Assembly (NCBI GenBank): GCA_003342895.1
Contig: PTFA01000011.1
Location: 7,031,081-7,095,080 of the forward strand
From: Casuarius casuarius
Taxonomy: Eukaryota > Chordata > Aves > Casuariiformes > Casuariidae
DNA length: 64,000 nucleotides
Direction of reading: 5' to 3'
A model generated the notes under the pieces. It was not told the DNA's origin. It saw only the letters and a list, made by a program, of their open reading frames with translations, and searched no databases. Shown piece after piece: positions 37,890 to 49,009 of this stretch. Within the stretch, counting starts at the first letter, position 1. Every line of letters begins with the position of its first letter. A program made the position numbers and the translations under genes.

Positions 37890-39745
37890 TGCAGGCCCTC
37901 AGTGTCTCTCTGTTTTTTGGTGCATGTTGTCCATCACAGTGGAGCTTCCAGTTTTCTGGAGACCTTGTTCACCATATCGCAACAAAGAACGGTAAGGTCT
38001 TATCTTCAGATGTAATATTTCAGTCATCAGATGAAATATCTCAATGGAATGGTGCTAACTTTAAACCAGTCTGTAAAACAATCTGCTCATTCTGGCTTTG
38101 GAAATGGCAAAGACTATTTAATCAGGATTGGGATGTTTTCTTCCTCAGCATTAGAGTTATATTAAAGTGGGTTTTGGCCGTACAGGGAGTTCAGTGGTGC
38201 GTAGATTCCCCTGGCTCCTTGTTCTGCAGACCTCTGGTTTCATAGAAAACGTTCTCTGAATCAGAGGGCAGAACCCACTAGTGCTGCTCATCTGTCTTCC
38301 GTACAGTTTTGGTGACTACTAGACTGCTTTCAGCTTTGGCTGTTGAACACATATCTGTGCTTTTCTGAAGCTTTGCTATTGTGAGACCTGCAAGGATAGA
38401 AAAGATTGTGTGGGACAGCTATGGGGCAGAAGCTCTCTCCCAGACAAAGAAGCTTCATTAATGCGTTCATATGCTTGGGCCAAGCTGACAGGGTTTTAGT
38501 GAAAGACCATTAAGATATCCCTCTTAAAACTCAAATATCCTATTTCAGCCTCCCACTCCAGAGCTGTGTTTTCCATAAACACAGCTGTAAATGGTACAGC
38601 CTCAGCAGCATGTACCATTCTGTCAAAGCAGCTGAACTTGCTGTATTGCTTCTTACTGTGTGCTAATGGCAGCAGAAGCTGGCATGTCCAACAACTTTTA
38701 CTTCATCAGCACCAGGGCTCGGACTGGAACTTGGGTGATGAACTTTGATGGCAAAAGGTACTATGAACTTCTGTTAGTGTTAGTACAAAATAATCTTAAT
38801 TAGTTTACCAGCCAGTCTCAACCATATAATACTGAATATTAACATGGCTGGATTAAACATGAATCTTCCAAAGCTTTTGCAACTGTGTCAAACTTTGTAA
38901 TAAATATTTGGGAAGAAGGATAGAGGTTGGTCAGTATTTTAGTGGTAGGCATAGAAATCTCTCTCTCCTGTCTTCTGAGAAGAAAACTGTTTTGCTGTGG
39001 TGACAACTCGTGCAGTAGCTAATGAAGTAAAAATGTTCACTGTCAAGCAATACTTTCTTAAAGTGATCCTTTCTTCTCCTTGGACATAACAGGTTATTTT
39101 CAATATCAGTTAAAGCATCTACAGTAATTTTATATTTTTAAAGGATCTGGTGATCATAAAAAATCTACTTCTGTCTTGTCTTGAATCTGCCTTTTCACTG
39201 ATTTGTATTTGTCATGAACTATTTCAAAACAGAAGCTTTTAAGGACAATGATAGAGTCAAGGGCAGAGGAAAATGTTTCAGAACATTATTGTTTGAAAAT
39301 ATCTGTCTTGGTCTAAGTAGCTGTTGAAAGACATCTAACATTACATAGTAAAATAACTGTGTACCAAATATTATGTGATGAATAATCACCTTATTAACTT
39401 CCATTCTGAATATCTAATGCAAAAAGCAGCAATTGCAGAAAGAGACTCTAGCCATAATCTCAGAGAGCCAATGGAAATGTTTTATGTAAAAGGCCAGATA
39501 CCCTGCCTCACCATCTGGCATTTAACTGAATGCACCGGGTACAGTCAAGACTGAACTGTATTCAAAGGAATTTTATATAGTGAGATGACTAGAAGACAGA
39601 GAAAGTCAGCAGTATAAGGGTTGAACACAGCGCCAAAGGAAGCTTTCCTGTGGAGGACCTTTCTGAGTGGCAGGCAAAGTAAGTAGAGTGGTTTAAGATT
39701 ATTGCCACAAAGGGTTTTGTCTGCCGTTTTGTTACAGCTCTTCTC
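37890..39745. other. Non-coding stretch
   Basis: Short open frames only. An exon-like 52-bp piece at 37,940-37,991 and a 60-codon frame at 38,566-38,748 were examined and not accepted. Nothing else is recognised. Confidence 0.35.
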
Positions 39746-39750
39746 TTCAG

Positions 39751-39831
39751 AGTTCACTAAAGGAAGTTGAACAAGAAATGCCACATCTGAAGGCTCTCAG
39801 AAGGTTTGGCTGGAAACTCCACAACCTGCAA
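39751..39831 (+). CDS. Candidate internal coding exon (unrecognised)
   Basis: An 81-bp segment (27 codons, phase 0 in and out) follows a strong acceptor (GTTACAGCTCTTCTCTTCAG) and ends at a donor (CTGCAA then GTAAGG at 39,832). It encodes a charged peptide including EVEQEMPHLKALRRFGWKLH. Its phase is compatible with the candidate exons at 16,857 (exit phase 0) and 30,654 (0/0). The peptide looks helix-prone but matches no family I know. The frame continues open past the donor to a stop at about 40,006, so the splice site is not required for openness. Chance remains a serious alternative. Confidence 0.18.
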
Positions 39832-40009
39832 GTAAGGGAACTATTTGTTGATAGCATTTCTCCTTGCCTCTGTCTCTCTGAAAGCATGGCTGAAGAAGAA
39901 CAGTTACACAATTTTCTGAATCTACTTCATGGCTATTTGGTATCAGTTCTCTTCTCACAGAGGCCAGTGTTGTTCAAAGCAGCATATACACTCCTTGGAT
40001 TCCCTTAAA

Positions 40010-41860
40010 AATTAAGACCCCTGGTTATTCCCTTCTCAGTCTTAGTTCATGACACTTGTTCTGTCACCTGCAGTTAAAGTAGTTTTTCCTTCCCTTTCTT
40101 TATCGACAGACCACACTGCAGTACCCAAAGGTGTCTCTCCTCTTAGATCTCAGAGTAATAAACGAGACCAGAGTGAGTATAAACAAAACATAAAGTGAAA
40201 GAAATAAAAAACATCTGTGAGGCTCGTTGCTACTATAGGTTACAAAGAGACAAGGTTTGGGTGAAGAAAAGTTTAATTTCATTGGTGTACAAATAGGTAT
40301 CAGAGAAATTCACTCAAATGCCAGGTAGAAGAACAAATATTATCAAAAACTAGTAGTCTGACTACACCAAAGCTAGCGTTATATTAGGTTACTTAGCTGT
40401 TATAGTTTGTTCACTCTCCAGATCAGGGTGGTCGTGTGATGGTAGAGCCATAGGATTGTGATTCATATTGAATGAAAATAATGTCATGTCTGAAGAAAAA
40501 ATAAGTGCACAGTGAATTGAAAATGGATGTTATTCTCTCACTCATTTTAGTGATATGTTGATTGGTCCTTGAGTGTGACAGTTTATAGTAGTTTCATACG
40601 ATTTGACCTAATATTAGGAGTTTCTGGGAGAAGTTCTCATGCTGAGAACCCTTAATTGGATATTGCATACTGTAAATGCTAAATAATACATAAAAGAGAT
40701 TTATTGCTGGAGTAAGCCTAATTAAATTTACAACATCATTTGCATAGATTTTAGCTGTTTCTCACTCCAGTATTGCAATGCTTGGATTGTGCCAGTTGTA
40801 ATGTGCTAGTGAGCTCTTTTGAGTATCAAAATATGAGAAAAGAGGAACAATCCCATAACATTAGCATGTCATATCTATGAGGTTCAGCAAGAATATTGCA
40901 TGCGTCACATACATAAACAGTGTGGACCTTATTATTTACAAAGCTATTCCAAATCCAGCTTACCATTGGCAGGTACTAGCATAGAGATCAACTGTCTTCT
41001 GTCTGCCCTAAATTCTTTCATATTGCAGCCTCCATTGTTCACTCAAAGTCTTTGAAAGCAGAAATTTGTATATTGAAACTAAGGTACACCTGGATCTCAG
41101 CAAGGTTCAGAAGCTCAAGAAGCAGGTAAATAACTGTCATCTCAGATTGGAGTGGTAGGCATTAATTTACTCTTTTCTTTTTTCCTGAGCTCAACTTGAG
41201 ATGGGTGAGCAGATGATAACAGCAAAGACAGTGGCAAGTTTCATGGCAACTGATGTTACTGAGCTACTCTAGAAGTCAGACCTCAAGTCTAGATCTGAAA
41301 AGATTCATAATACCTGCATAAGGCAATTTATTATTTTGTAAATCTTTTTTCCTGAAGTGTTGTTTAAGAGATTTCTGCACATGAAGTAAGAATAATGTAA
41401 AGCTTTAAAAACGATCCACCTTTTTAACAGCACATCATAAGAAGCCATTTGTAGCACACACAAAAAGGTAAGTCAGTCTTGTGAAGCTCAGTGGTAAAGC
41501 TAGGTGTAAGCACCATCTATTGGCATTTTATCTATTAGATAATTCTGTCTGTAGAGATCTAGAGCATTATTGTAACAACTGTTGTCAGAACTAATCTGCA
41601 AATGTCAGTGGACGTGTCTGGACTTTGAATTGGCTTGCATACGCACAAACATAGACTGTTGGAAATACCGACTGGGTAGTGAGCTGGGGTATCTGTGTGT
41701 TAGCAGTGAGTTCTGGATGCCCCTCACTCACTCTGCAGGTGAGATCTTTGCTCAAGGAAGCATCCACTCAAGAAGGTCTCTGAACAGTTGTCTCAGTAAC
41801 AAGTGCTCGGTTTGGTAAGTAAGCTTACCCAGCAATGCACAGTCTTGGTTCCAGCCTCAG
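40010..41860. other. Non-coding stretch
   Basis: AT-rich. A 76-bp exon-like segment (41,739-41,814) sits between a good acceptor (CCCCTCACTCACTCTGCAG) and a strong donor (GTAAGTAAG), open in one frame, but its entry phase does not fit the upstream candidates. Nothing else is recognised. Confidence 0.3.
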
Positions 41861-41879
41861 ATATNCCTTTCTCCTTTTG

Positions 41880-42560
41880 GGGGCTGGCTTATTCTTAGAT
41901 ATAGTCTGTTCCAGATGATAGTGCTGCAGGGTTAGGACGCAACTAGCCTGGAGCCAATTTCCACTGAGTGTTCGTCTGCTGCAGGCACTAGTCACCCACC
42001 CCTTTGGCTATCACGTTCCCTGTCTCCATTCCTGAGTAGCTTCTAGAAGGCAGTCATGACAAGAACTTCCTCCCACCTCCTCCCGAAATGCTGTGTCCTG
42101 AGCTCCATCTAGATCTGTACTACACAACAGCAAAAGGCGCCAAGTCCTTGAGGGAGCACTGTCAGAGCTGCTACAGCCAGAGTAGAGCTCAGAGATTGCA
42201 GAGGCTGGACCTCAAAGGCAGCACTGCCATGTTAGACACTTACTGGCTATGTCCTATCTGAGCAGATGAAATGGTCCAGGAACTACTCTCTGACCTTCGG
42301 GCCACATGGCGCAGTAGCCATCCTGTCCAAAAAGTTAAATTCTCTACTCTTCAGAGCAGAGGAGCTACTTTTGACGTGCTTAAAGGGACTAGTCACTGTT
42401 CCAGGCTAACCTCTGAACCATGCCTGAACCCCATTGGGGAGAATGCTTGCTGGCCTGGCCCAAAAGGTGCCAATAACTTAACTACCTGCTAATACAGATG
42501 TGGCCTCCCTGCCTGTAGGAGCGCTTGAGGGACAGGCCCAGCTCTCAAGATACTGTGTGT
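41880..42560. other. GC-richer island, unassigned
   Basis: The base composition rises relative to its flanks and CpGs reappear (for example near 42,085, 42,138, 42,298 and 42,309). Open frames are broken by stops in every frame. One segment (42,235-42,275) recalls the MIR core loosely. This could be debris of an old retroelement, a decayed pseudogene or a regulatory island. I could not name a family. Confidence 0.25.
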
Positions 42561-42805
42561 GAATAGAGGCTCCTTGACTGTAGAATATTATGCCTCTGTA
42601 TGAATCTTGGTGTAGAAACTTAGCTGGGGTTCATTGCCGATACTAAAATGAAAGTCATCTAACACAAACCTGCACTAAAAGCTCCTGGGGCTATGCCAAT
42701 GCTCTCTACTGGATTATGTTCTGTAAATGACCTTGTAAGAGTGAAAGATAGGCATAATACAGTGGAGTTGTGCCGCACCTCACACACAGCTCTCCCTCCT
42801 CTGAA

Positions 42806-42829
42806 AGTCCTCTATATAGTCCTCTATAT
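42806..42829. repeat. Exact 12-bp tandem duplication
   Basis: AGTCCTCTATAT occurs twice in direct succession. Confidence 0.8.
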
Positions 42830-42969
42830 ACTAGACTGGCAGCTGCAGCAGGCGCCAGCTCTTCTGGCTTTATGCTAATAGGGAGCGTTGCTTTCCCTGC
42901 TGAGTAATCAAATAGTGCCTTGGGCTGGAGAATCACGCAGTATCTGGCCTTTTTGCTCACCCCCAATTC

Positions 42970-45290
42970 TTCACAGTGTCTGTGAAATAATAAAAAGTAT
43001 TATGAAGCAATTTGATTTCATGATTTGTTCATACTGATGGCAGCATTCCCTTATTATATAACAAACGTCTGTTCTGCTTGATTAAGTACCCTCAGAACAG
43101 AACCATTTCAGAGTCTTCTTTCACTTGTTTAACAAATACAAACATCTTAGTCTAGGTTTTTTTCAGTGGTCCCTGCAATGTGTGCTGACCTTCTTTGGGC
43201 AAAACTGAAATGATAGCAAGAAAAATAAATTATTGAAAAGAAAAGGTATTTTATAAAGACTTTAAACTGTCCGTTGAGCTGAAGCACAATAGCTTAGTAA
43301 GAAGACTTAAGGGCTACCATTTAGTCTTCTTATGAAAAATCTTTCTGCTCTTGTAAAATTCAGGTTCAATTTGTACACTTCTCTGAGATCAGCGGCCACA
43401 GCTAGAGTAGGATCAAGTTTCTAGCTCTACAGCCCCTCCCCCCCCCCCCCAATAAAGGGTGTCAGTTCTTTGGGGTTTTCTTTATTCAAAGGCTGGAGCT
43501 GTGAAAGGAAGAAAAAAATGCAGGAGCTGTTGACAGCATTGAAATGCAGCACACACTGTTAGATCAATGGTCTGCAATGGTAGGAATCTTTTATTTGGAA
43601 GCCTGCAGCAGCCTTGCTAGGACAAGTTACTGTTGCAGCAGGGTTGGGGTATTTTTTTCTTTTAAGTGCTTCACCAGGAAACTCCTAAGTGTCCTGAAAG
43701 CAAAGGGCAATCAATAACTCATCAGACATAATGTAAAATGAAACTAATGCTCAATCAATTAGGTACCATAACCATTACATAAAAGTACCAGTTACAAATA
43801 AAAATAGTTTAAGTAATTAAGCAACCTTTTAAAAGCACTTGAGGTTGGGAACTACTCCATTTTTACAAGTGGCATATTCTAACAAGAAACAGTAGTCAAT
43901 AGCAGCTGCAGATACATGGCTCCAGAAATTCAGCTGTTTTTTATTTCCACTGGCAGTTCCTCTGTATGCCACCACTAGGATATTTACATATAAACACATT
44001 TCTGAGGTTCCTGAAGCTACATGTGAGAGAAACACGCTGAAGATAGAAGGTAAAGTAAAATCTGTTTCAGAAAAATAAAATGAAAAGTACTTATTTTAAA
44101 TCCTAAGGTCAGTTTGCTATCTGCTTCACCTGTGCAATACCTATGAGAATCAATTAAAGTTTTTTGGCATAGCTGAGGGAAGAATTGGTCTTTTTTTTTT
44201 TTTAACATCACAGATGAGAGATTTTAAATTTACAAGCTCAATTCCCCCCCACACCACTTTTTTTAATCTCCCAGAGTCTGTAGGGGATAGAGGATAGAAT
44301 GTAACCACCTTCTCTACTTTATCTCTTGCACAATTTGTAGCCAAATGCTGTTTTCATTTACTATGGCCTAAATGTGGGGAAAAACAAAGCATTTTTGTAC
44401 TTCTGAATTGCTTCAGTATAAATAAGAAAAAGATTACCTTTACAAAAAGAGACAGATCTGTGGATGAAATGCATAATTTACAGGTAGGTTATTAGAGCTG
44501 GTCAAAAATGTTCTGTCCAAATGTTTAGAGGAGAGCTGAGTATTTTCAAGGTTTGAGTGTTTTGTTTTGTTTTTCTCATACTAACTTTCCGTGGATAGCG
44601 TTGATATTTTCTGTCAAAAAAACACAGTGATAAACCTGAATATTTTGCTTTATAATGAAATACTTTGATTTCGTTGAGCTGCCATAAAGACTGATGACAG
44701 CTGTGACATGGTTGCCTTACATCGCTCATTTCTCAGGACACGAATTACTCATTAAACTTGAAATACTAGGATAAAAATCTCCCCACTGTCTCAGAAATAT
44801 CAGTTACCCTTCTCCGTTGCAAGTAAGAATACTGGTTTAATCAGGCTACTGGGCTGAACAACTCATATAATTTCTGTGTCCTGTGATTTGAGAAAGAGAG
44901 ACTTCACTATATAGAACTGAATGAATTTGTGATGAAACACATGATGAAAACACAACTCCTTTGGCAGTGTTGCAAACTGTAAAAACTGCGTAGCATCTAC
45001 GTAGGCTGGCCTAGTCCACCATGAATGGAAGGTTTATATGAATTAAAAATGGAAGTAGCAAGATAGTATTTAAGTTCATGGTTTACTACAGCTAGAGTAA
45101 CAATATAATTAAGTTTCTGGGTACAAGAATTATGAGAAATATTCTGCTTACCATTTAGAGCTCCTTTAAACATGGAAAAGATTGAGGGGACACTTCTCTT
45201 CCCTATTAGACTGAATTACTCGAGTTCTGCAATGGCGTTTAACCATTGTGGGCAGGGTATCTCTCAACAGAGAGACAGATAGCAAGAATG
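42970..45290. other. Non-coding stretch
   Basis: Contains 13 C at 43,438-43,450 immediately followed by AATAAA, and 13 T at 44,191-44,203. CpG is mildly raised around 44.59-45.0 kb without other signals. No gene or repeat family seen. Confidence 0.35.
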
Positions 45291-45299
45291 AGACTTAAA

Positions 45300-45385
45300 C
45301 TCTAGTTTAGCAATTAAGGAGCTCCTCAAGGAGTTGTGTTGGAAAGCAGGAGACCTGGGTCCCAGTCTGTAGTTGCCAGCGAAGA
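45300..45385 (+). repeat. Possible tRNA-derived MIR/CORE-SINE fragment
   Basis: 'GTTTAGCAATTAAGGAGC' followed by 'GGAAAGCAGGAGACCTGGGT' and 'CCCAGTCTGTAGTTGCCA' resembles the head of MIR/CORE-type SINEs ('...GGTTAGAGCA...', '...CAGGAGACCTGGGTTC...AGTCC'). Only the head is convincing. Confidence 0.4.
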
Positions 45386-47477
45386 AACAGAAGGGCAGCC
45401 ATAATCACCTTTGAATTTTTTCTTTTTGGTTGAACATCTGTGTTATCTATGTGGAATCCAAAGCCAGGGGAGACCACGAGTGTCCTGCCCCTTGGGAATA
45501 GCCAGCTGAGGGGCCAGTACACCCTATAGCAGACAGCATCAAACTGAGATCTTTCACTTGCTCAGCAAACACTTTACTGGTTTAGATGCCGGGACAAATC
45601 TTGGTCCCTGTTGATTAGCTGAAGTGTCCCCTCCTTTTAATGAAATGTGTGTAGGTGCCTTGCCTCTCCTTTTCTGAGGTATCTGTTTTTCCTGACAGAT
45701 TGCATAAGGAGCTTATTATATTACAAGAGTTGGACAGCTTTCTAAAAGGTTTGCTGTTCCTCAGCCAGAAAATACATTTTTCTGTGTTAGGCAGTAAGGA
45801 GGATTGAGTAACTCCAATGATCTTAAACAGTACTTAAAAGAATTATCTGGTATTGAAGGGGAGGGAGCATTTTTGAGAGGGGGCTATCAAAATAGAAGCC
45901 TCCCTATATGTATCTATTACCTCAGAGAAAAGGAGGTGTCCAACCTGGGGAGCTCTGATAGCTGTGTTATTTTTGGAAAGCTAGCATCAGAACTATTATT
46001 TCTACTTACTTTTTTCTTAGGCTTGAAGGAAATTTGTTGCCCAGTGAACCTCCCTCTCTCAGACCATCCTTTCTGAAACAGCACACATCCCAGGATGTAG
46101 ATTTGGATTATAGTTACGTAAAAGGGGCAAGGTATAATGTGTGGGCATATGGCTACTGTTCCATATATAGAGAATATTACCCTCAGCAGTGTTAACATTC
46201 CAGCTGCAGAGATTGCTCATGCATATGCATAGTCCTTCACGAACAGAAAAGGTGGGATTATTGTATGTGTCTGAAAGTCTTCATTAACAGATTTCAGCAA
46301 GGTGGATGGTAGGTAAAACTTATTACAAGCATCACTTCAGTAGTATATCTGTGAAAAGCTAGGCTATGCAGGAGGTGGACTGTATAATTACAGTGGTCCT
46401 AAAACTTATGAAAAATGTTATCCATTATTTATTGGGTAGAGATTTATAACTTGTATTTTTTTGAGCAAGATGAATACAGAGCAGCATTGGACTTCAACCT
46501 TCCTGGAAGCAGAATTTGGACTTTCTTTTCTTCTTCTGATTCACATGAATGGATGGAGCCAACAGCACAAAATGTAAGCTTTTTTAACAGGAGAAGAGCA
46601 GGAAGGCATTTAATTAAATTAAAGCCCAGAAAACATTAAACTTAGGAAAGAAAATGTAATTTGTGTTCTTTGCTTCTTCACTGCATTTCAGATATAAGCC
46701 TATGACCAAGCTAACCAACAGATTTATTTGTCATCTATTTTGCAGTATAACTACCCATGTGCCTAGGATAAATTTAAAGTAATTCAAGGTAATTTCTAGA
46801 GGCAAAGTTGGTCCTCTGGGGAATAGGTCACATCCTTATGTTTCATTGAAAGCCAGCTGTCTGCCATGTCTGAGGACATGACTGTACTGCTGAATGCTGT
46901 GGCTGTTTAACTTGTATCCATTATGTCCCAATGGTTCTGGGTGCTCCTTGTGAGTGAGAGCATTACTGAGGCCATATTCTTCACCAGCTTTGGGAAAATC
47001 AGTGGGTGTCTATTTTCAGGACATGAAATGCCGGAAGAGATCTTCATAGCCTTGTAATAGAAGCTGGCGCTGGCTTTTAGCTGACAGCAGACCAGTTTCC
47101 CATATTGTTCCAACCTGGATGCATACGCCTCTCTGGAAGATTATCTGGCCAAACTCCTACAGATGTGTGTCACAGAAGTTCAGGATTGGCAAGTCCATTC
47201 CAGTTGTTATTGTGGAGGCTTGTGAAAGATGCTACGTTCTACTCGATTCCTTTTGCTGCACCATTCCTTTTGTGATGTTAGTGAAACCACCACCCAGAAG
47301 TCTGCACTGGGCTTGGGGAAGTGTGGTAGCATCTATGGCCTGGGAAAGGCTAGCCATAAGTGGGGATCTTATGATATTTCTGCTGACGTGAGCTGCTGCT
47401 GTTTTTACCATTGCCCTCAAGTTATGGGGCAGACTTTACCTGATGGAAGAGCTTTAGCAATTTGATTTGTGTGTGTG

Positions 47478-47478
<1 letters not shown>

Positions 47479-47511
<33 letters not shown>

Positions 47512-47519
47512 TTAATTTT

Positions 47520-47556
<37 letters not shown>
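47479..47556. repeat. Double poly(T) tract: 32 T, 10-bp spacer, 36 T
   Basis: T at 47,479-47,510, then GTTAATTTTG, then T at 47,521-47,556. This is the longest homopolymer in the window. On the minus strand it would be a long poly(A), as at the 3' end of a retroposed sequence, or it may be simple expansion. Tract length is prone to sequencing error. Confidence 0.9.
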
Positions 47557-47557
<1 letters not shown>

Positions 47558-48033
47558 TGGCTTGCATGATGTCTTCGTAGAGACATAGAGTCCCTATGGA
47601 GCTGGGCGTTCCCATACATGATGGAAGTGTCATGTCTCCTCTTGCCTGTTCTTTTAGCAAAGGAGTGGCAAAGAACAACAAAATATCCTGGTTCCTATTC
47701 TTGTGCAGATAACAGTGTAGAAAGCTGTTGTTGGCTACAGAGCTGGTCATGCTTATCCAATGTAGCATGTTCTGCTCAACTCTTATATAGTTTCTGGGCA
47801 GATTTGATTTGTCTGTGTGGACCAATTTCTAAAGATGGGCACCAAGTGCTATGTCTTACTATTACAGCATGCCACATCTGTAAGCACAGGGGAGTGGAGA
47901 GTGCTATCATGAAGTTTTGATCTGTGCCAATCTCTAGATCAGTTCCTGCCTCTTTTGTGTAGCTAGTGCTTCTAAGGTATGTCCTAAAACCCTATTCCTC
48001 GCCCAGGTCCTGACTGCCCTCTGCCTACCTCTC

Positions 48034-48069
48034 TTCCTGAAGAACTTTCTTGAAGAAAGTCATCAGGAA
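48034..48069. repeat. Imperfect inverted repeat (hairpin), 17-18 bp arms
   Basis: Arms TTCCTGAAGAACTTTCTT and AAGAAAGTCATCAGGAA are separated by one G. They pair with a few mismatches or bulges, and the perfect core is CTTTCTT-G-AAGAAAG. Nothing links it to a known RNA hairpin. Confidence 0.6.
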
Positions 48070-49009
48070 AGATGTTCTTGAAGCAAGCCACAAAGAAAGG
48101 TAGGCATTCTCCCTTCAGGAGTAGCAGGATTAGCAGAGACCATATTGTTACTTGTGACCTATTGCCAGGCAGAGAAAACCTGTCTGTCACATGGGCTAAG
48201 GGAAAGACTAAGAATTCACCTCTCAGCTACCAAAGACTGCCAGCCACAAAGGGCTATTGTGTCCTGAAGGTCATATATCTCACTGCTGACAAGCCTAGTG
48301 CTGTAGTCATAGCTATTTCACACCTTTTAGTGCAGAAGATGTGCATGTTGTGATGGGAAACCTAAGGCTGTGTGGATATGCTGGATATTTCATTGCCTTT
48401 TTCTCCATACATTTTTCTCCATTCCTCCATCTCTTAAATTGGAGGCCTGGATTCTCTTCCACTTTTTGGTGGCTACTGATTTTTCTTCTTCCTATTTCTC
48501 TCCTTTACCCAACAATCAAAGGTGTCATTTTGTAAGGAAGGTCTTGCCAAGAACTTTTCAAATGTCTGACTCCTGAGGCAGGAGTTATACTGCCAGTATA
48601 CTTCTTACTCACTGGTCGCAGTTATCCTTTGACTCTCATTGAGTGCTACGTGTNGATAATTGAGGTCAAAGGAACTTGACCCTGTGTCTGTAGGATAGTG
48701 TCTGTTGGACAGACCATGCCCACAGATCCCTGTGGATTTGTATTTAGAGACTCAGGGTGCTCCAAGGTGCATGTGGGGATGCTCTGTTAGATTCCAGAAG
48801 GCTTTTCTACCGCTACAAGGTTCTCCACTTTAAGGTTGTGCTTCAAGGTTTTTCTACCTGCATTTCAGCTGGACCTCACTTGGGACAGTGCAAACCCCCA
48901 TGGAACTGTCCCTAAGAGCATGGGCAGGGACACTGCAACAAGATACACTTCTGAGTATGTAGCTTGTGCGTCTGTCATCAGGTACACCTGTATCTGACTA
49001 TACAGTGCA

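Larger units (their letters stand above)
46900..49000. other. GC-richer island with degraded open frames, possible old retroelement
   Basis: Composition and open-frame length rise over about 2 kb compared with the flanks. Frames up to 90 codons occur on both strands at 46.9-47.9 kb and are repeatedly interrupted, the texture expected of a decayed mobile element or pseudogene. A plus-strand frame around 47.13-47.46 kb (with ASLEDYLAKLLQMC just before a stop) vaguely recalls retroelement gag-like helices, but this is a weak impression. A double poly(T) tract interrupts the island. I could not identify a reverse transcriptase, protease or terminal repeat. Confidence 0.25.

Noticed and set aside
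37940..37991. 52-bp exon-like segment ending in GTAAGG
   Set aside because: Too short to carry coding evidence, sits directly after a MIR copy, and its exit phase does not fit the neighbouring candidates.
47454..47825. 123-codon minus-strand open frame ending in poly-lysine
   Set aside because: The C-terminal lysines are simply the poly(T) tract read backwards; the rest has no recognisable domain. Kept only as part of the unassigned island.
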